In this document: positions 1 through 10,649 of the stretch, piece after piece
Layout: every line of letters starts with the position of its first letter
Numbering within the stretch: the first letter of the stretch is position 1
Source of the DNA: Datisca glomerata
Taxonomy: Eukaryota > Streptophyta > Magnoliopsida > Cucurbitales > Datiscaceae
Direction of reading: 5' to 3'
NCBI GenBank assembly: GCA_003255025.1
Contig: QANY01008651.1
Location: forward strand, 1,143,801-1,207,800
Length of the DNA stretch: 64,000 nucleotides
Position numbers and translations under genes: made by a program
The notes under the pieces: model-generated
The model's input: only the letters and a program-made list of their open reading frames with translations
What the model was told of the DNA's origin: nothing
Database searches by the model: none

Positions 1-1312
1 TATCTCATAATTATATATTTGCCCTGGGATAAATATATTTTTGTAAGTCAATCATTTTTTCATATTCTGAAATATTCACACCCTAGACAGCGTAGTATAG
101 AGGTGACTTGGTGACTGTAGACCTATAATACTAAGATTTAATAAACCAGATTATTAATTAAATAATCATATTTATTAATATAAAAATAGCAGAAGTAGAC
201 ATTTTACGGGGTGGAGTTGCAAAAATTGTCAAAAAATTTTGTATTTACAAAAATGGCCAAATATGCCCTCGGTATACTATTTATTTACCGAAATTATACA
301 ATAGTAAATAGATTATTTATCATATTTCGGCCATTTTTGCAATGAAAACATTTTCTGGACATTTTTACAACTTAAGTGAGGAAATGAGTCATTTTTGCAG
401 TTCTCCTTTTATTAATTCTTCTATTACTCTACTATAAATATGAAATTGCACTCTTAGAGATTATAGAATGTATTTACATAGTATTCTCATGTAGTCCACT
501 CACATAATCATTTCATGTAGTTCTGTCCTCCAATTATTGGTTCGTAAATTACAAATAGTAAAAATTATCATATTACCTTTCTAATTACCTCTTGATCCTT
601 AAGTACCATTAATTTACTAGTGAGTAACTAATTTATAATCTTATTATAAATTTGAGCTCAATAACATTCAGTTCCAGAATTAACATTTAAGGGAATCAAT
701 ATACGATCTGTTAAAAAATGTTAAATTCTAATTCTTGTAAGATCATGTCCCCAATCATCCACATCAGTGAGTCTCCAAAACAAAGTCACTAGCCTGATTC
801 ACAAACAGTCCTTAACGAGTGAATCGAAAGATCCAATAGACATGCATAAATGTTCATGGCTACTTAGGATTCAGACTGATCTACATATTATCATCGAATT
901 TATGTGTATTAAATTTTTATGATAAACAACGCGTTAATAAATATATAAATTCACATCGATCCTGTCATATATAATCTTTTTATATAAAGTACATTCACTA
1001 AGATATTTATAAACAACAATGATCCGGATCTAGATCACACGCATTCACAATGCTTAGTGAACCGTACTAGCAACTGTTCATTAAAGATTCTATACTTTAA
1101 TATGTTGCTGACAATTTTATTCATTATCTATGATCTTAATCCTCTCGTACTAATACAAGATCAGAGTCTCATTAATGAATATGAAATTTTCAGATATTTA
1201 TATAAATTATTCAACAATAATTTAAAAAAAATAATTATAAGAAAAATGTAATCTTCTTTAAATTTCATATCAAAATATTAATACACATGCTTTGAGGGCA
1301 TAACCCCCAACA
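1..1312 (-). repeat. Copia-type LTR, family E, copy 1 (partial)
   Basis: The right edge reads CCCCCAACA at 1304-1312, so on the minus strand the LTR opens with TGTTGGGGGTTATGCCCTC, a usual start of plant Ty1/copia LTRs. Essentially the whole stretch aligns with 55720-56808, apart from a 228 bp insertion at 180-407. The other end lies outside the window, so solo LTR versus full element cannot be decided. It interrupts the protease region of minus-strand copia copy M, whose reading frame stops at 1313. No gene is seen; the short open frame at 1057-1251 is LTR sequence shared with the second copy. Confidence 0.85.
180..407. mobile_element. Mutator-like MITE, 228 bp, 9-bp TSD
   Basis: The segment is flanked by TTTATTAAT at 171-179 and again at 408-416. 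The related LTR at 55478-56808 lacks the insert and has a single TTTATTAAT at 55904-55912, so an empty site exists in this window. The ends form long imperfect inverted repeats: GCAAAAATTGTC and ACAAAAATGGCC on the left face GGCCATTTTTGC and GACATTTTTACA on the right. A 9-bp target duplication with long terminal inverted repeats and no coding capacity fits a non-autonomous Mutator-like element. The superfamily is inferred from structure only. Confidence 0.8.
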
Positions 1313-2405
1313 GGTTCTTCCCAAAAACCGAGATATAATAAACATCACGTAAAACCATAAAAGTGTTATCAAATGACAATTTAATAGTTCCCATATATAC
1401 AACCGATACTAGTACTCCATTTTTTCAACAGAACTTGAACTCGCCCTCGTCAAGCCTTTTAATTTCTCTGAACCCTTACAGGGAACAACATATATAGTTA
1501 GTGGCTACAGAGTCTACAATGCAAGAAAAAGTAGAGTTACCTACATAACATGCCTCAATAACAAATACTATACCTTTAGATCTCAACTCTCTGAGATAGT
1601 CTGGGCAGTTGCGTTTCCAATGACCAGTGACTTCACAATGATGACACTTATCTTTCTACTTGTCCACTTTTGTAGTGCCCTTGCCTTTCGCAGCTTTTGA
1701 GTTCTGCTTCTTAGCCTTCTTAGGACCTCTCCTTAGTTTCTTTTTGACGTAAGAGGTGGAAGGATTACTTTAAGTAAAGTTTGCCTCTCCAATCTTCCTC
1801 TTGCCCTTCAGAAACAGGGTCTCGACAAACTTGCAGTTCATTCATCAACTCAGGAAGTGAGTACCTCAACTTATTCATCGAATAATTAAGTTTGAAATTC
1901 TCGAAAGTGTCAGGCATAGTTTCAAGGATCATATCAATTTTTGTTTCACCATCTACCTCAGTATCCATGATCTACATCTCATTCAGATAACTAATGATCA
2001 ACATCATATGTTCTATGACAGGAGTTCCAAGTTTCATCTTGCAGTTCATGAAATTTCGCACAGCTGCCTGTTTGGCTTGGCGACCCTGATCTTTTAATAT
2101 TTCAGTGAATGTCAACATCATATCGATGGCAGTTTCCATGTTCTGATGCTATTGTTGCGACACATTGCTAACAGAAGCCAAGATGTAGCACCTGACGATC
2201 TCATCAAAACGCAGCCAAGAAGCATAAGCATCTTTTTCCTCTTGAGTCGATTCAGCAATTGGCTCAAGGGGACAATGGGTAGTGAGCACAAACTTGTGCA
2301 TTTCTACCTTCAACACGATATCAAGATTACGTTTCCAATCTACATAATTTTCACTAGTAAGTCTATTAACGTTTAAGATGGTTGAGAGTGAGGATAACGA
2401 CATGA
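1313..2405 (-). pseudogene. gag: copia gag-protease remnant (family 1, copy M)
   Basis: Read on the minus strand, Gag starts near 2405 with MSLSSLSTILNV and continues through the copia Gag (UBN2-type) region, including ENYVDWKRNL and FENFKLNYSMNKLRY. A zinc knuckle KCHHCEVTGHWKRNC (CX2CX4HX4C) lies near 1610-1660. After it comes the start of the aspartic protease, where the usual DSATT site reads DSVATN, and then the segment up to FGKNL. Stops and frameshifts break the frame at about 2149, 1975 and 1765. The coding region ends abruptly at 1313, where the family E LTR is inserted; integrase and reverse transcriptase lie outside the window. Gag packages element RNA and the protease matures Gag-Pol; neither could be made from this copy. 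Closest relatives here are 18329-19560 and 48542-49807. Confidence 0.88.
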
Positions 2406-4354
2406 TTACTGAAAAGAATAAAATAAAGTGGTGTAAATAAATATTCAATCATTTAGGAAAGTATGATGCATGATGCAAATACTTAAATATTTAAAAATCC
2501 AATTAAAAATATTTCTTCCATAATGTTACAATCAACAACGATAACTTGTCTCATCTAAGAACAATGTCCAAGCTACCTCCTATTGCATCGAAACTCATCT
2601 CGTTTGGTTTACACTTCTCAATGTCACTACATCTAGGTGAACCAATCACCAATAGTTTTGGTCACCATAGCCCCATTGACTAGCCCCTATGATGGATTCC
2701 AATGTGCTTCGGTCTAAGTGTTTAACCAACGCATTGGCTTTAAAGGTTGCTATGAAATAATAGTTCGTCTATGGACGGTCCTGCCTCACCACTTCCTTTA
2801 CAAGCTTTAGCTTCTTAAGCAACTTGATGAGTTAAAGCGATACGATTTCAAAGTTTCTCCCACTGAATAGAGGACCGCTAGGGCGACTCTAAACCATTCC
2901 TTGTGCCACGATCAAGTTTGCGTTGGAGACATTGAGAACATTTTAACGTAAACGACCCCCACTTAGTTTTTAGAAAAATGGATTTTTCATTACTTTTAAA
3001 AAAATATAACTCTTTAATAATTTGAAAAAACAAGTTTCAAAAAATTATAAACTTTTATAAAAAATAATTCTCAATTTAAAATTTATAACTTTTGTAAAAT
3101 TTGCATTGCATTTAAATTATAACTGATTATAAATTTAAACTACAATGATGCATGTACATGCTACATGACATTTTGATATTGGCATGTTCCTATTTTTATA
3201 TGGCATGTTATATGATGATGCGAGATTAATAATAAATTATTCATTCAAAATTAACCTCATTATTGATTCATTTCTAATTACAACCCGTAAAAAATAATAA
3301 TTAAGTTACAATAATTTTAGTACTAGACTTCATGGTGCTATAAAATTCTCCTTGTCCTTAAAAAGTCCCACCATTTTGTAACTCTTTACCAAAGTCCATT
3401 CCCATTTTAAAATTAAAATTTAAAATTTAAAATTCATATTTCAAATTCAAAATTCAAAATTTCAAATTTCAAAATTTTAAATTCAAAATTCAAAATTCAA
3501 ATTTCAGATTTCAGAAATTCAAATTTAAATTTTGATTTAAACTCTTTAATTAAGGAAAACTATTTTCCTAATTAAATAATCTCATTAATTATCCTTTCAA
3601 AATTAAAAATTCAAAAGATAAAAAGATAAATGGATAATTATCTTTTTAATTCAAAATTCAAAATATAAAATAGATAAAATGGATAAATATCCTTTTGAAT
3701 TCAAAATTCAAAAGATAAAAGCATAAAATATATAATTATGATTTAAATTCAAAATTCATATGATAAATAGATAAAATTAGATAATTATCTTTTGAATCTA
3801 AATTATCTTTTATCCGTTTAAAAACCACAAAATTCATAATTTTAAATATAAAAGATAAGATTGGGGTTTTAACGAAATATCACAGGTTTCCTAAACCCTA
3901 ATTGTTATCGCTTAGGATTTCATAAACTTTAGTCACCACACAGGGAATGACAATGGACAGCAGGAGGCGGTGCGGTAAGGCGTCGGGCCATGGCAGCGGC
4001 AGAGGCGACCGAAGACTTTTCCGGTGAGTTTTTTCGGCGACAGTTTTCCAGTGGCTGCAACTTCCGTTGAATGGCGTTTTCCGGCGATTTTCGAGGCAGC
4101 CGCGATTTTACATTGAATTTATAAAAATGATGTAACTTTTGCAATAAAATAAATTACATAAAATCATATGCCTCAAATCCGGCGTACATCAATTCTAAAT
4201 TGAAAGCAAAAACGCCTAGAGCCAATAGATAGAGATCCAATCACATAACACATTCAAACGAATTTGAATCTATCAAACACAAATATATGTCAATATCAAT
4301 AAATTCATCGATACATTAGTTTCAAATATCTATATGTATAATAAAAAACTTATG
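2406..4354 (-). other. 5' leader of copia copy M (no gene)
   Basis: A 1.9 kb untranslated leader separates the primer site from gag. It is homologous to 16538-18328 and 45952-48541. The part at 3400-3860 is very AT-rich and made of variations on AAATTCAAAATTC. Near 3930-4110 is a GC-richer block with no counterpart in the other copies. A conserved short inverted motif (TATGCC...GGCGTA, 4168-4187) sits just upstream of that block on the minus strand. The 71-codon open frame at 3929-4144 lies in the non-conserved block and is not supported as a gene. Confidence 0.75.
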
Positions 4355-4366
4355 GCTCTGATACCA
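4355..4366 (-). promoter_or_regulatory. Primer binding site, tRNA-iMet type (copy M)
   Basis: The minus strand reads TGGTATCAGAGC, the standard plant copia primer site complementary to the 3' end of initiator tRNA-Met. It sits two bases inside the LTR end CCAACA, which fixes the inner LTR boundary at 4369 and the orientation as minus. Confidence 0.93.
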
Positions 4367-4368
4367 AT

Positions 4369-7221
4369 TGTTGGATCGGTGGTTTTAAAATTAAGAAAAA
4401 TTAAGTTTGAAACACGAACAGTTCGTGGGCAGAATATCAAGTCTTTTCTAAAACTTTTTTAATTGGATTGATTAATTAGAAACCAAAACAACAAAACCAA
4501 AATAACAAACGATCATGCATATCAGATATTTAAACTAGTAGAAAAAGGTTGAAATGATAGCACATTTGTGATGTATTGAAGATTTTTTAAATTTGTGGAA
4601 TCCTTGAATTCGTTCTTTAACTTCAAGATCCAAATCTTCAAGTTTGATCATCAAGAATCAAAATCCAAGTATGATCTTCAAGAATCAATTTTCCAAAATT
4701 TTCTTTCCACCAATAACCACTCGTTAATTTCAGAAATATATCTCGTGGGAATTTATTTAGGAACAGAGTGTGGGCTCTCAAAATGATTGAATAAGAAAAA
4801 TCAAAATTTTCTTCCTTCAATTTGAAATTCAGCGGCAACATGTTGGGGGGGGGGGGGGNGGGGGGGGGGGAGAAAACTCTTTTTGTCTTTGTGTAATTAC
4901 ACACTGTATTGATCCATATCAACCACTGTGTTCTAGAATTGTGTTATATCTAATACAATTCATCTCGCAATCAAATTGCTATCACACATATATAGTTATT
5001 AATTTTAAGAATTTGTAAATATACCCCTATATTTTAAATTTCTGAAAATTAACTCCAAAATAACCACCATGGCTGAATTTTGTATATATTCTCATTGAGT
5101 TCGTGTTGTATCAAAATTTATCAATCCAATTGATAAAACTAATTGATCTCTATCAATTAATTAATTAATTTTTATTGATTAATTATCTAATAATTAGAAA
5201 ATAATTAATTAATTAATTTCAGTACATTAATCAAACTTAACTAATTAATTGACAACACCCATCATATATAAGTATAGGAAATACACCTTGGCACCAAAAT
5301 ATATTTTGTTCCAACTGATATCGTTTATTTTATTCCTGTTCTCATGAGCTATTCCTAAGACCGAATGGACCCACATGAATAAAGTTATAGGATTCAAATA
5401 CCCGACAAATTTATCTTTATAAATTTCTAACCTATTTAATCCTAACATCGTACGATTTCATCATAGGTTCGATGCTGAATCAACTCTCGATTCATGCGAG
5501 CTACATTTTTTGTTGGTCCAATTCCTTTAAGCGTTCTTCGTGTTTTTCAAGTTTTAGGATCTGAATCATGCACTTGAACTCCAAGAACAATTTATGAATT
5601 TCGTCCACCAACAACCACCGGTTAACTTCAGAAATATGTCTCACAAGAATTTTGTCTAGAAATTTGAGTGTTGGCTCCCAACACGATTGAAGGAAAAATT
5701 GAATATTTTTCCTTCAATGCTCTCTCAATCGGCCGCAATCACTAAGGATGGGAGATAACTCTTTTTGTCTGTATCTGATATGATCTCTATCTCTGTCTTT
5801 GCAATCAAATTGTTATTAGATATTTATAAAATCTAATTTTTGATATTTACAAATACACCCAAATATTTTTAATTTCTGAAAATTCACCCTCATATATTCA
5901 AATTGCCAAAAATTAGTATATCTTCACAGTGTTAGAGTTGTATCAAAATTTATCAATCCAATTGATAGATTTAATTAATCATTATCAATTAATTTATTTG
6001 TACTAATTAACCATTAAATAGAAGATAATAAACTAATTAATTTTAATATAAATAATCACATTTAACTAGTTAAGTGACATCATCCATCACATATACGTGT
6101 AGGAAATATACCTTGTCACCAAAACACATTTTAATCCAATTTACTTTGTTTCTCTAAACATGTTCTCATGAGCTATTTCTGAGACCGGATGGACACACAT
6201 AAATAAATCTAAGGATTCAAATACCAGGTGAATTTGTCTCCATAAATTCTCGATCTATTTAATCCTGACATTGTACGACTTCACTATAGGTTCGATGCCG
6301 AATCAACTCTCGATTCATGCGCGCTACTTTTCTGTTGGTGTAAATAAACCCTTTTTTATTTTCACTATCCACCAAATATTTTAACATAATATCTATCGTG
6401 AATATCAGTAACAAGAGTGGAATGTAAAATTATCATTTTACCCCTCTTGTTATTATTTTCTTAACTCTTTTATTGATTGTGAATAAAAAAGATATAATAG
6501 TGAATTGTCTCGTACAATTCACAAGTCTTAATCAATGACTCAATTCATTGAATATCAGGCCCGATTTATTTATTCACACACTCATCAATAAAGTATAAAT
6601 TGATATTGTTGCTTTCGCAATCCAACCACGAATTTTCATATCTGTGAATCACGCAACTCCAATATAGTTGAATTACGATCGTAACAGTTGAAATATTGTC
6701 CGCCAATTCAACTCACCCATTTAACATATCAAATATCGCAAGTAACTAAGTCAAGCTACGCATTCACCTCACGATTAAGGTAATTATGAAAATACTTTTA
6801 AGGTGTAACGATTAGATTTAGAGCTAGGTTAATAGGTTTTACTCTAAACTAATTTGTTACTGGTCAATTCAACATATTCCATAACACATCTAGGTTAACC
6901 ACTTTGGGTCTCCACTCCTATGCCCTAAGACTAGCATTCACTGGTTCAACTTAACAGTTATAATCAGATTCGATTGTCCAGTCGATCCTAAGACTGTGAA
7001 TAATGCTTTGAACTATTTCAGAAGAGTTTGTCTAGAAGAACTCTCTGTCTTTACTCTTCTTACATTGATAATAATTCCAGGACTTGAGTAAATTATAAAC
7101 ACACTTTAATTAAAGGACAACTTTTATTTATTCATTAAATTCAGTAATATAAAATATCTGAAAAATAACTAAGTACTCATAAATAGTTATTACACCATAC
7201 TTTATGAACATCATTCCAACA
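4369..7221 (-). repeat. 5' LTR of copia copy M, internally duplicated
   Basis: On the minus strand the LTR begins TGTTGGAATGATG at 7221 and ends CCGATCCAACA at 4369, giving 2853 bp, against 1902 and 1796 bp for LTRs of copies A and C. The excess is a tandem copy of the 3' part: about 4596-5517 and about 5518-6340 both run from the AATTCCTT/CGTTCTTC segment to the CTCTCGATTCATGC segment. The two units are clearly diverged, so the duplication is old or joins two different LTRs. The element sits inside the minisatellite of the Gypsy 1 5' LTR; bases 7222 onward are host repeat. The opposite LTR is outside the window. Confidence 0.85.
4845..4870. repeat. Poly-G run with an ambiguous base
   Basis: Twenty-six positions of G, interrupted only by N at 4859, replace the short GGGATGGGAG stretch found at the same place in the other family 1 LTRs. 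The N suggests the run was not resolved by sequencing, so its true length is unknown. Confidence 0.9.
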
Positions 7222-7730
7222 ATAATATGATCAAGCCTAATATGAGACAACTTAACATCATAATATGACCTAGTCTTATACGAGATGACATACGATAGTA
7301 TTATGACCGAGTCTTATATGAGATGATATAAGGTCATATTTTGGTCGAGTCTTATATGAGACAACATAATATTATAATATGACCGAGTCTTATATAAGAA
7401 GACGTAAGGTCTTATTTTGGTGGAGTCTTATACGAGATGACATAAGGTCATAATATGACCGAGTGCTATATGAAACGACATAAGTCATATTATGACTGTT
7501 TCGTACGAGATGACATAAGGTCATGATATGATCGAGTCTTATACGGGATGACATAAGGTCATAATATGACCTAGTCTTATATAAGGTCATAATTTGGCCG
7601 AGTCGTATGACATAATGTTATATAATGATTGAGTCTCGATATGACATAAGGTCATAATATGATCGAGTCTTATACGGGATGACATAAGGTCATAATATGA
7701 CCAAGTTTCATATGAGTTATATCTAAAGCA
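7222..7730. repeat. 38-39 bp minisatellite in Gypsy 1 5' LTR
   Basis: Degenerate tandem units of about 38-39 bp carry the core GACCGAGTCTTATATGAGA followed by YGACATAAGGTCATAATAT. About a dozen copies are visible. The same repeat occurs in the 3' LTR at 28268-28844 and resumes at 29278-29340, so it belongs to the LTR (U3) and is not a chromosomal satellite. Short open frames here are repeat translations. Confidence 0.92.
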
Positions 7731-8249
7731 ACATAAGGACATAATATAGACGAATCAACATAAGGTTTTATTCCATACTCAGACTTAACAAAAAAATATA
7801 AAACGATGATAATGCCGAATGACATGGGCCAATGTCTCAAGATCAAGATAATCTCAAGTAAGAGAAGAGGATACAAAGCCTTTTCACATTACCTGACGTG
7901 GAACTCCTTTTTTGGTTCAACAAATATGAAGTCCATTAATATTCTTTAATTATTGAAAAGTATTTTTCATTTCTTTAACTAATACGAAGCATTTTCGTAT
8001 TCAGAAATTGATATGGAGCTATCTATATAAAGGTAGAAAACTCTTAGATCAGGTATGACATTCAAAACAATTGAATTCTCTAAATTTTATCCTTTATTCA
8101 CTTCAATAAATTGAGCGTCAAAATGTATTAGGTTAGACACTACATCGATGTGAAGCTAATACCTTCACGTTCTTTTTCATTCTTGTGTTCATCATACAAT
8201 ATTCAAGTGACATGTAGTAACATCATTGACAGTAGATTTCTAACCTCCA
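7222..8249 (+). repeat. Gypsy 1 5' LTR, 3' portion
   Basis: From about 7800 to 8249 the sequence aligns with 29430-29863 (for example CATTCTTGTGTTCATC and GATTTCTAACCTC in both). A TATA-like box, TATATAAAGG at 8024-8033, has its partner TATATATAAGGG near 29636, suggesting the LTR promoter. The left part is a minisatellite. The true LTR start is missing because copy M is inserted at 7221/7222. Confidence 0.88.
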
Positions 8250-8250
8250 G

Positions 8251-8270
8251 TTTGGCACCATCTTTGGGAA
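8251..8270 (+). promoter_or_regulatory. Primer binding site of Gypsy 1
   Basis: TTTGGCACCATCTTTGGGAA follows the LTR end by one base and resembles the TTTGGCGCCGTCTGTGGGAA type of primer site of plant Tat gypsy elements. The primer tRNA was not checked. Confidence 0.75.
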
Positions 8271-8327
8271 GCTTACAAATCTAATACATATTGTTTGTTT
8301 CCTAATGATGGTGCTATGCAGTTGTAA

Positions 8328-9928
8328 ATGATGAATATGAGGAGTGCTAGAAGGGTTGCATCATTAGGTCAGCCATCAACATTTGAGCAGAACTCAGTTT
8401 CATCGGTTAGAGACAATATGGCGCTGCTGGTATAAGAAAACATCTCCCTAGTGGAGGTTATGGAAGTAGTGGGACAATTAACCAAAAAAATAGAAATCCT
8501 CAAGAAAGAAAATCATGAGTTACAGAATAAGATAAATTAAAATAGTCCCACTATTCGTATCCACCTAGTAAAGAGTTGAAATTCTAGGGCTAGAACGCCT
8601 CTACACTCAATATATGTGCAAACACAAGTAGATCAAGAAGGTACATAGAGAAGGAAAGGAGAAGACTATTGCAAGCATGACAACCAAGGAAGACAAGAAG
8701 TACCTCCAAAGATTCACATGGAAGTTCTTTCCAAGGAGGAAAATCCTGACACTCATAGGATAGGTAGACATACAGAACCATAGAAATGATGAATGGAAAT
8801 AAGAGTAGAAGATCAACATTAAATGAAAATAGTTCCATAAAAAAATTAATGATATAGATAGAAGGCTAGCACAACTTGACATGAGAGCGCAAGAAGAATA
8901 TGATCCTGCTATCAAGTGCTTGGCCGAATCACCATTCGTCAAGGATATAATGATGGTTGAGCGGTCAAAACATTTTATCACACCAACTCTCCAGTTGTAT
9001 GACGAGTCCAAAGATCCATTTAACCATATCACCCATTATAAACAGGCCATGATTGTGGTTGGAATTCCCCATGATCATTTGGATGTAATGTTATGCCAAT
9101 TATTCACATTATGCCTTATGGGGAAGGCCCTCACCTGGTTCGGCACATTGGAGTCAGGTTTAATCTCATCTTTTCGTCAACTCGCTCAAGCACTTGTTGC
9201 TCAAATGGCATTTACAAAAAGGTCACTCATCAATCTCACCATCCTTACAGGATCGTACAGGGTGTCAACGAAAGTCTAAAGCTAGGAAAAAATGGGAATA
9301 GTAAATTATGACCATTCCACAATCGTAGACGCCTTAGTAAGTGACCTTCTCCCAAATTCACGCATTTGTGAATCAATGGTATTAGATGAACCAGTCACCG
9401 TGGAAATTACCCTCAAATGAGTGCATAAGTTTGTGTTATTAGAAGAATCTGTGAGGGAGAAGCTGATGGACAAGGTCTTCACTACACACAGTTTAGGGAC
9501 TAAAGGTAAAAATATGATGTCAAGATGAGACTCCCTAAAAACATAACAGAAGTGGTGAGGAGAAGAGAGATGGATATGACCAGGATAATGACGTCGCTTG
9601 AGAAAGACAAGATAAAAAAAGGTAGCGGGATTAGATGGATAACATGGGAACACAAGAAGATGGGATCAATTCATTCCGAACAACATTACTCAATATATCA
9701 TACTCTAACCTTGTAGCACAAGTCAAGAATATAATATTTTTCCTTGCCAAGAAAAAGATGAGAGAGCCACTCAACCAAATGATTGACCCTAGCATTTACT
9801 ATGACTTTCACATAGACTATGGACATAAAACTAATGAGTGCAGACATTTGAAGAGAGAGATTGAAGAACTTATAAAGCACGAACACCTGAGAGAATACAT
9901 TGAAGAAGGAGTTGATAAAAGACTGTAG
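8328..9928 (+). pseudogene. gag: Gypsy 1 gag remnant
   Basis: A start at 8328 opens MMNMRSARRVASLGQPST and is followed by a coiled-coil-like stretch (EILKKENHELQNKI). The retrotransposon Gag core (PF03732 type) is at 8881-9279, with the pattern SPFVKDIM, LQLYDESKDPFNHI, MGKALTWF, SSFRQLAQAL. A cysteine/histidine motif, YGHKTNECRHLKREIEELI, lies at about 9815-9870, as usual at the C-terminus of Tat Gag. Gag would form the particle around element RNA. Stops after about 40 codons and several frameshifts between 9280 and 9640 make it non-functional. The 8328 start is supported by position after the primer site only. Confidence 0.85.
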
Positions 9929-10006
9929 CTTAGACAAGAAGTAGATGTAACTGCTAAAAAAGATAGAAGAATTATCAACGTTATACATGAAGAAAATACG
10001 AAGGGA

Positions 10007-10579
10007 ATGCCATTTACAGCTGGGAAAAACCTCATCAGAGAAGCTAGACTCCCAGTTCTTAGTCTTAGTACCCCAGACAAATTGGCCCAAGACCTAGACA
10101 TTTGTTTCTCTTCTTTAGAATCACAAGAAATACACCAACCACATGATGATGGTTTAGTTATTTTTCTGGATGTAGCCAATTTTAACGTGAAGCGCATCTT
10201 TGTAGACCCAGGTAGTGCAGTGAACATCATATATCTCCCAACATTTGAACAAATGGGAATAAACAAACTTAATGTAGCTGGGCTCGAGACATAGTTGATC
10301 AGATTTAATGGTGTAGTCACCAAGTCTTTGGGAAGTATCAACATTCCAATCATAGCTAAATGCGTCAATAAGCTGACTAAACTGTAAGTTTTGGATTCAA
10401 GTTCTCCATATGATATGATCCTCGATCGGCCATGGATCTATTCTATGAAAGTTATTCCTTCGACTTACCATCGGATGATCAAGTTCTCAACTCCTAACAA
10501 CATTCAAGAAATATGTGGTGACCTAATCACATCCAGAAGCTGTCATCTCTCAACTTTGAAAGCTACCAAAACCAAATAG
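10007..10579 (+). pseudogene. Gypsy 1 aspartic protease remnant
   Basis: The region contains FVDPGSAVNIIYLPTF, the place of the retroviral-type protease active site (normally D-S-G-S); the second residue is proline here. Downstream, YDMILDRPWIYSMKVIPSTY corresponds to the conserved Y-x-x-I-L-G-R-P-W segment closing this domain. An in-frame stop at about 10292 and another near 10384 split it. It would cleave Gag-Pol into mature proteins. It lies between gag and reverse transcriptase as expected. Confidence 0.85.
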
Positions 10580-10649
10580 CAATTACAACAATTCAAATCA
10601 GAACCTCGATTTGACAATCTGCAATTTGGCGGTCCAAAAATCCCTACCA

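Noticed and set aside
1057..1251. Short open frame shared with 56555-56737
   Set aside because: Both lie at the same place in the two family E LTRs. The frame is AT-rich, differs in its end between copies, and resembles no known protein; similarity is explained by LTR homology.
7222..7730. CRISPR-like array
   Set aside because: Units are degenerate, have no unique spacers and lie in a plant retrotransposon LTR.
7390..7876. Repetitive minus-strand frames
   Set aside because: They are translations of the 38-39 bp minisatellite, not a repeat protein.
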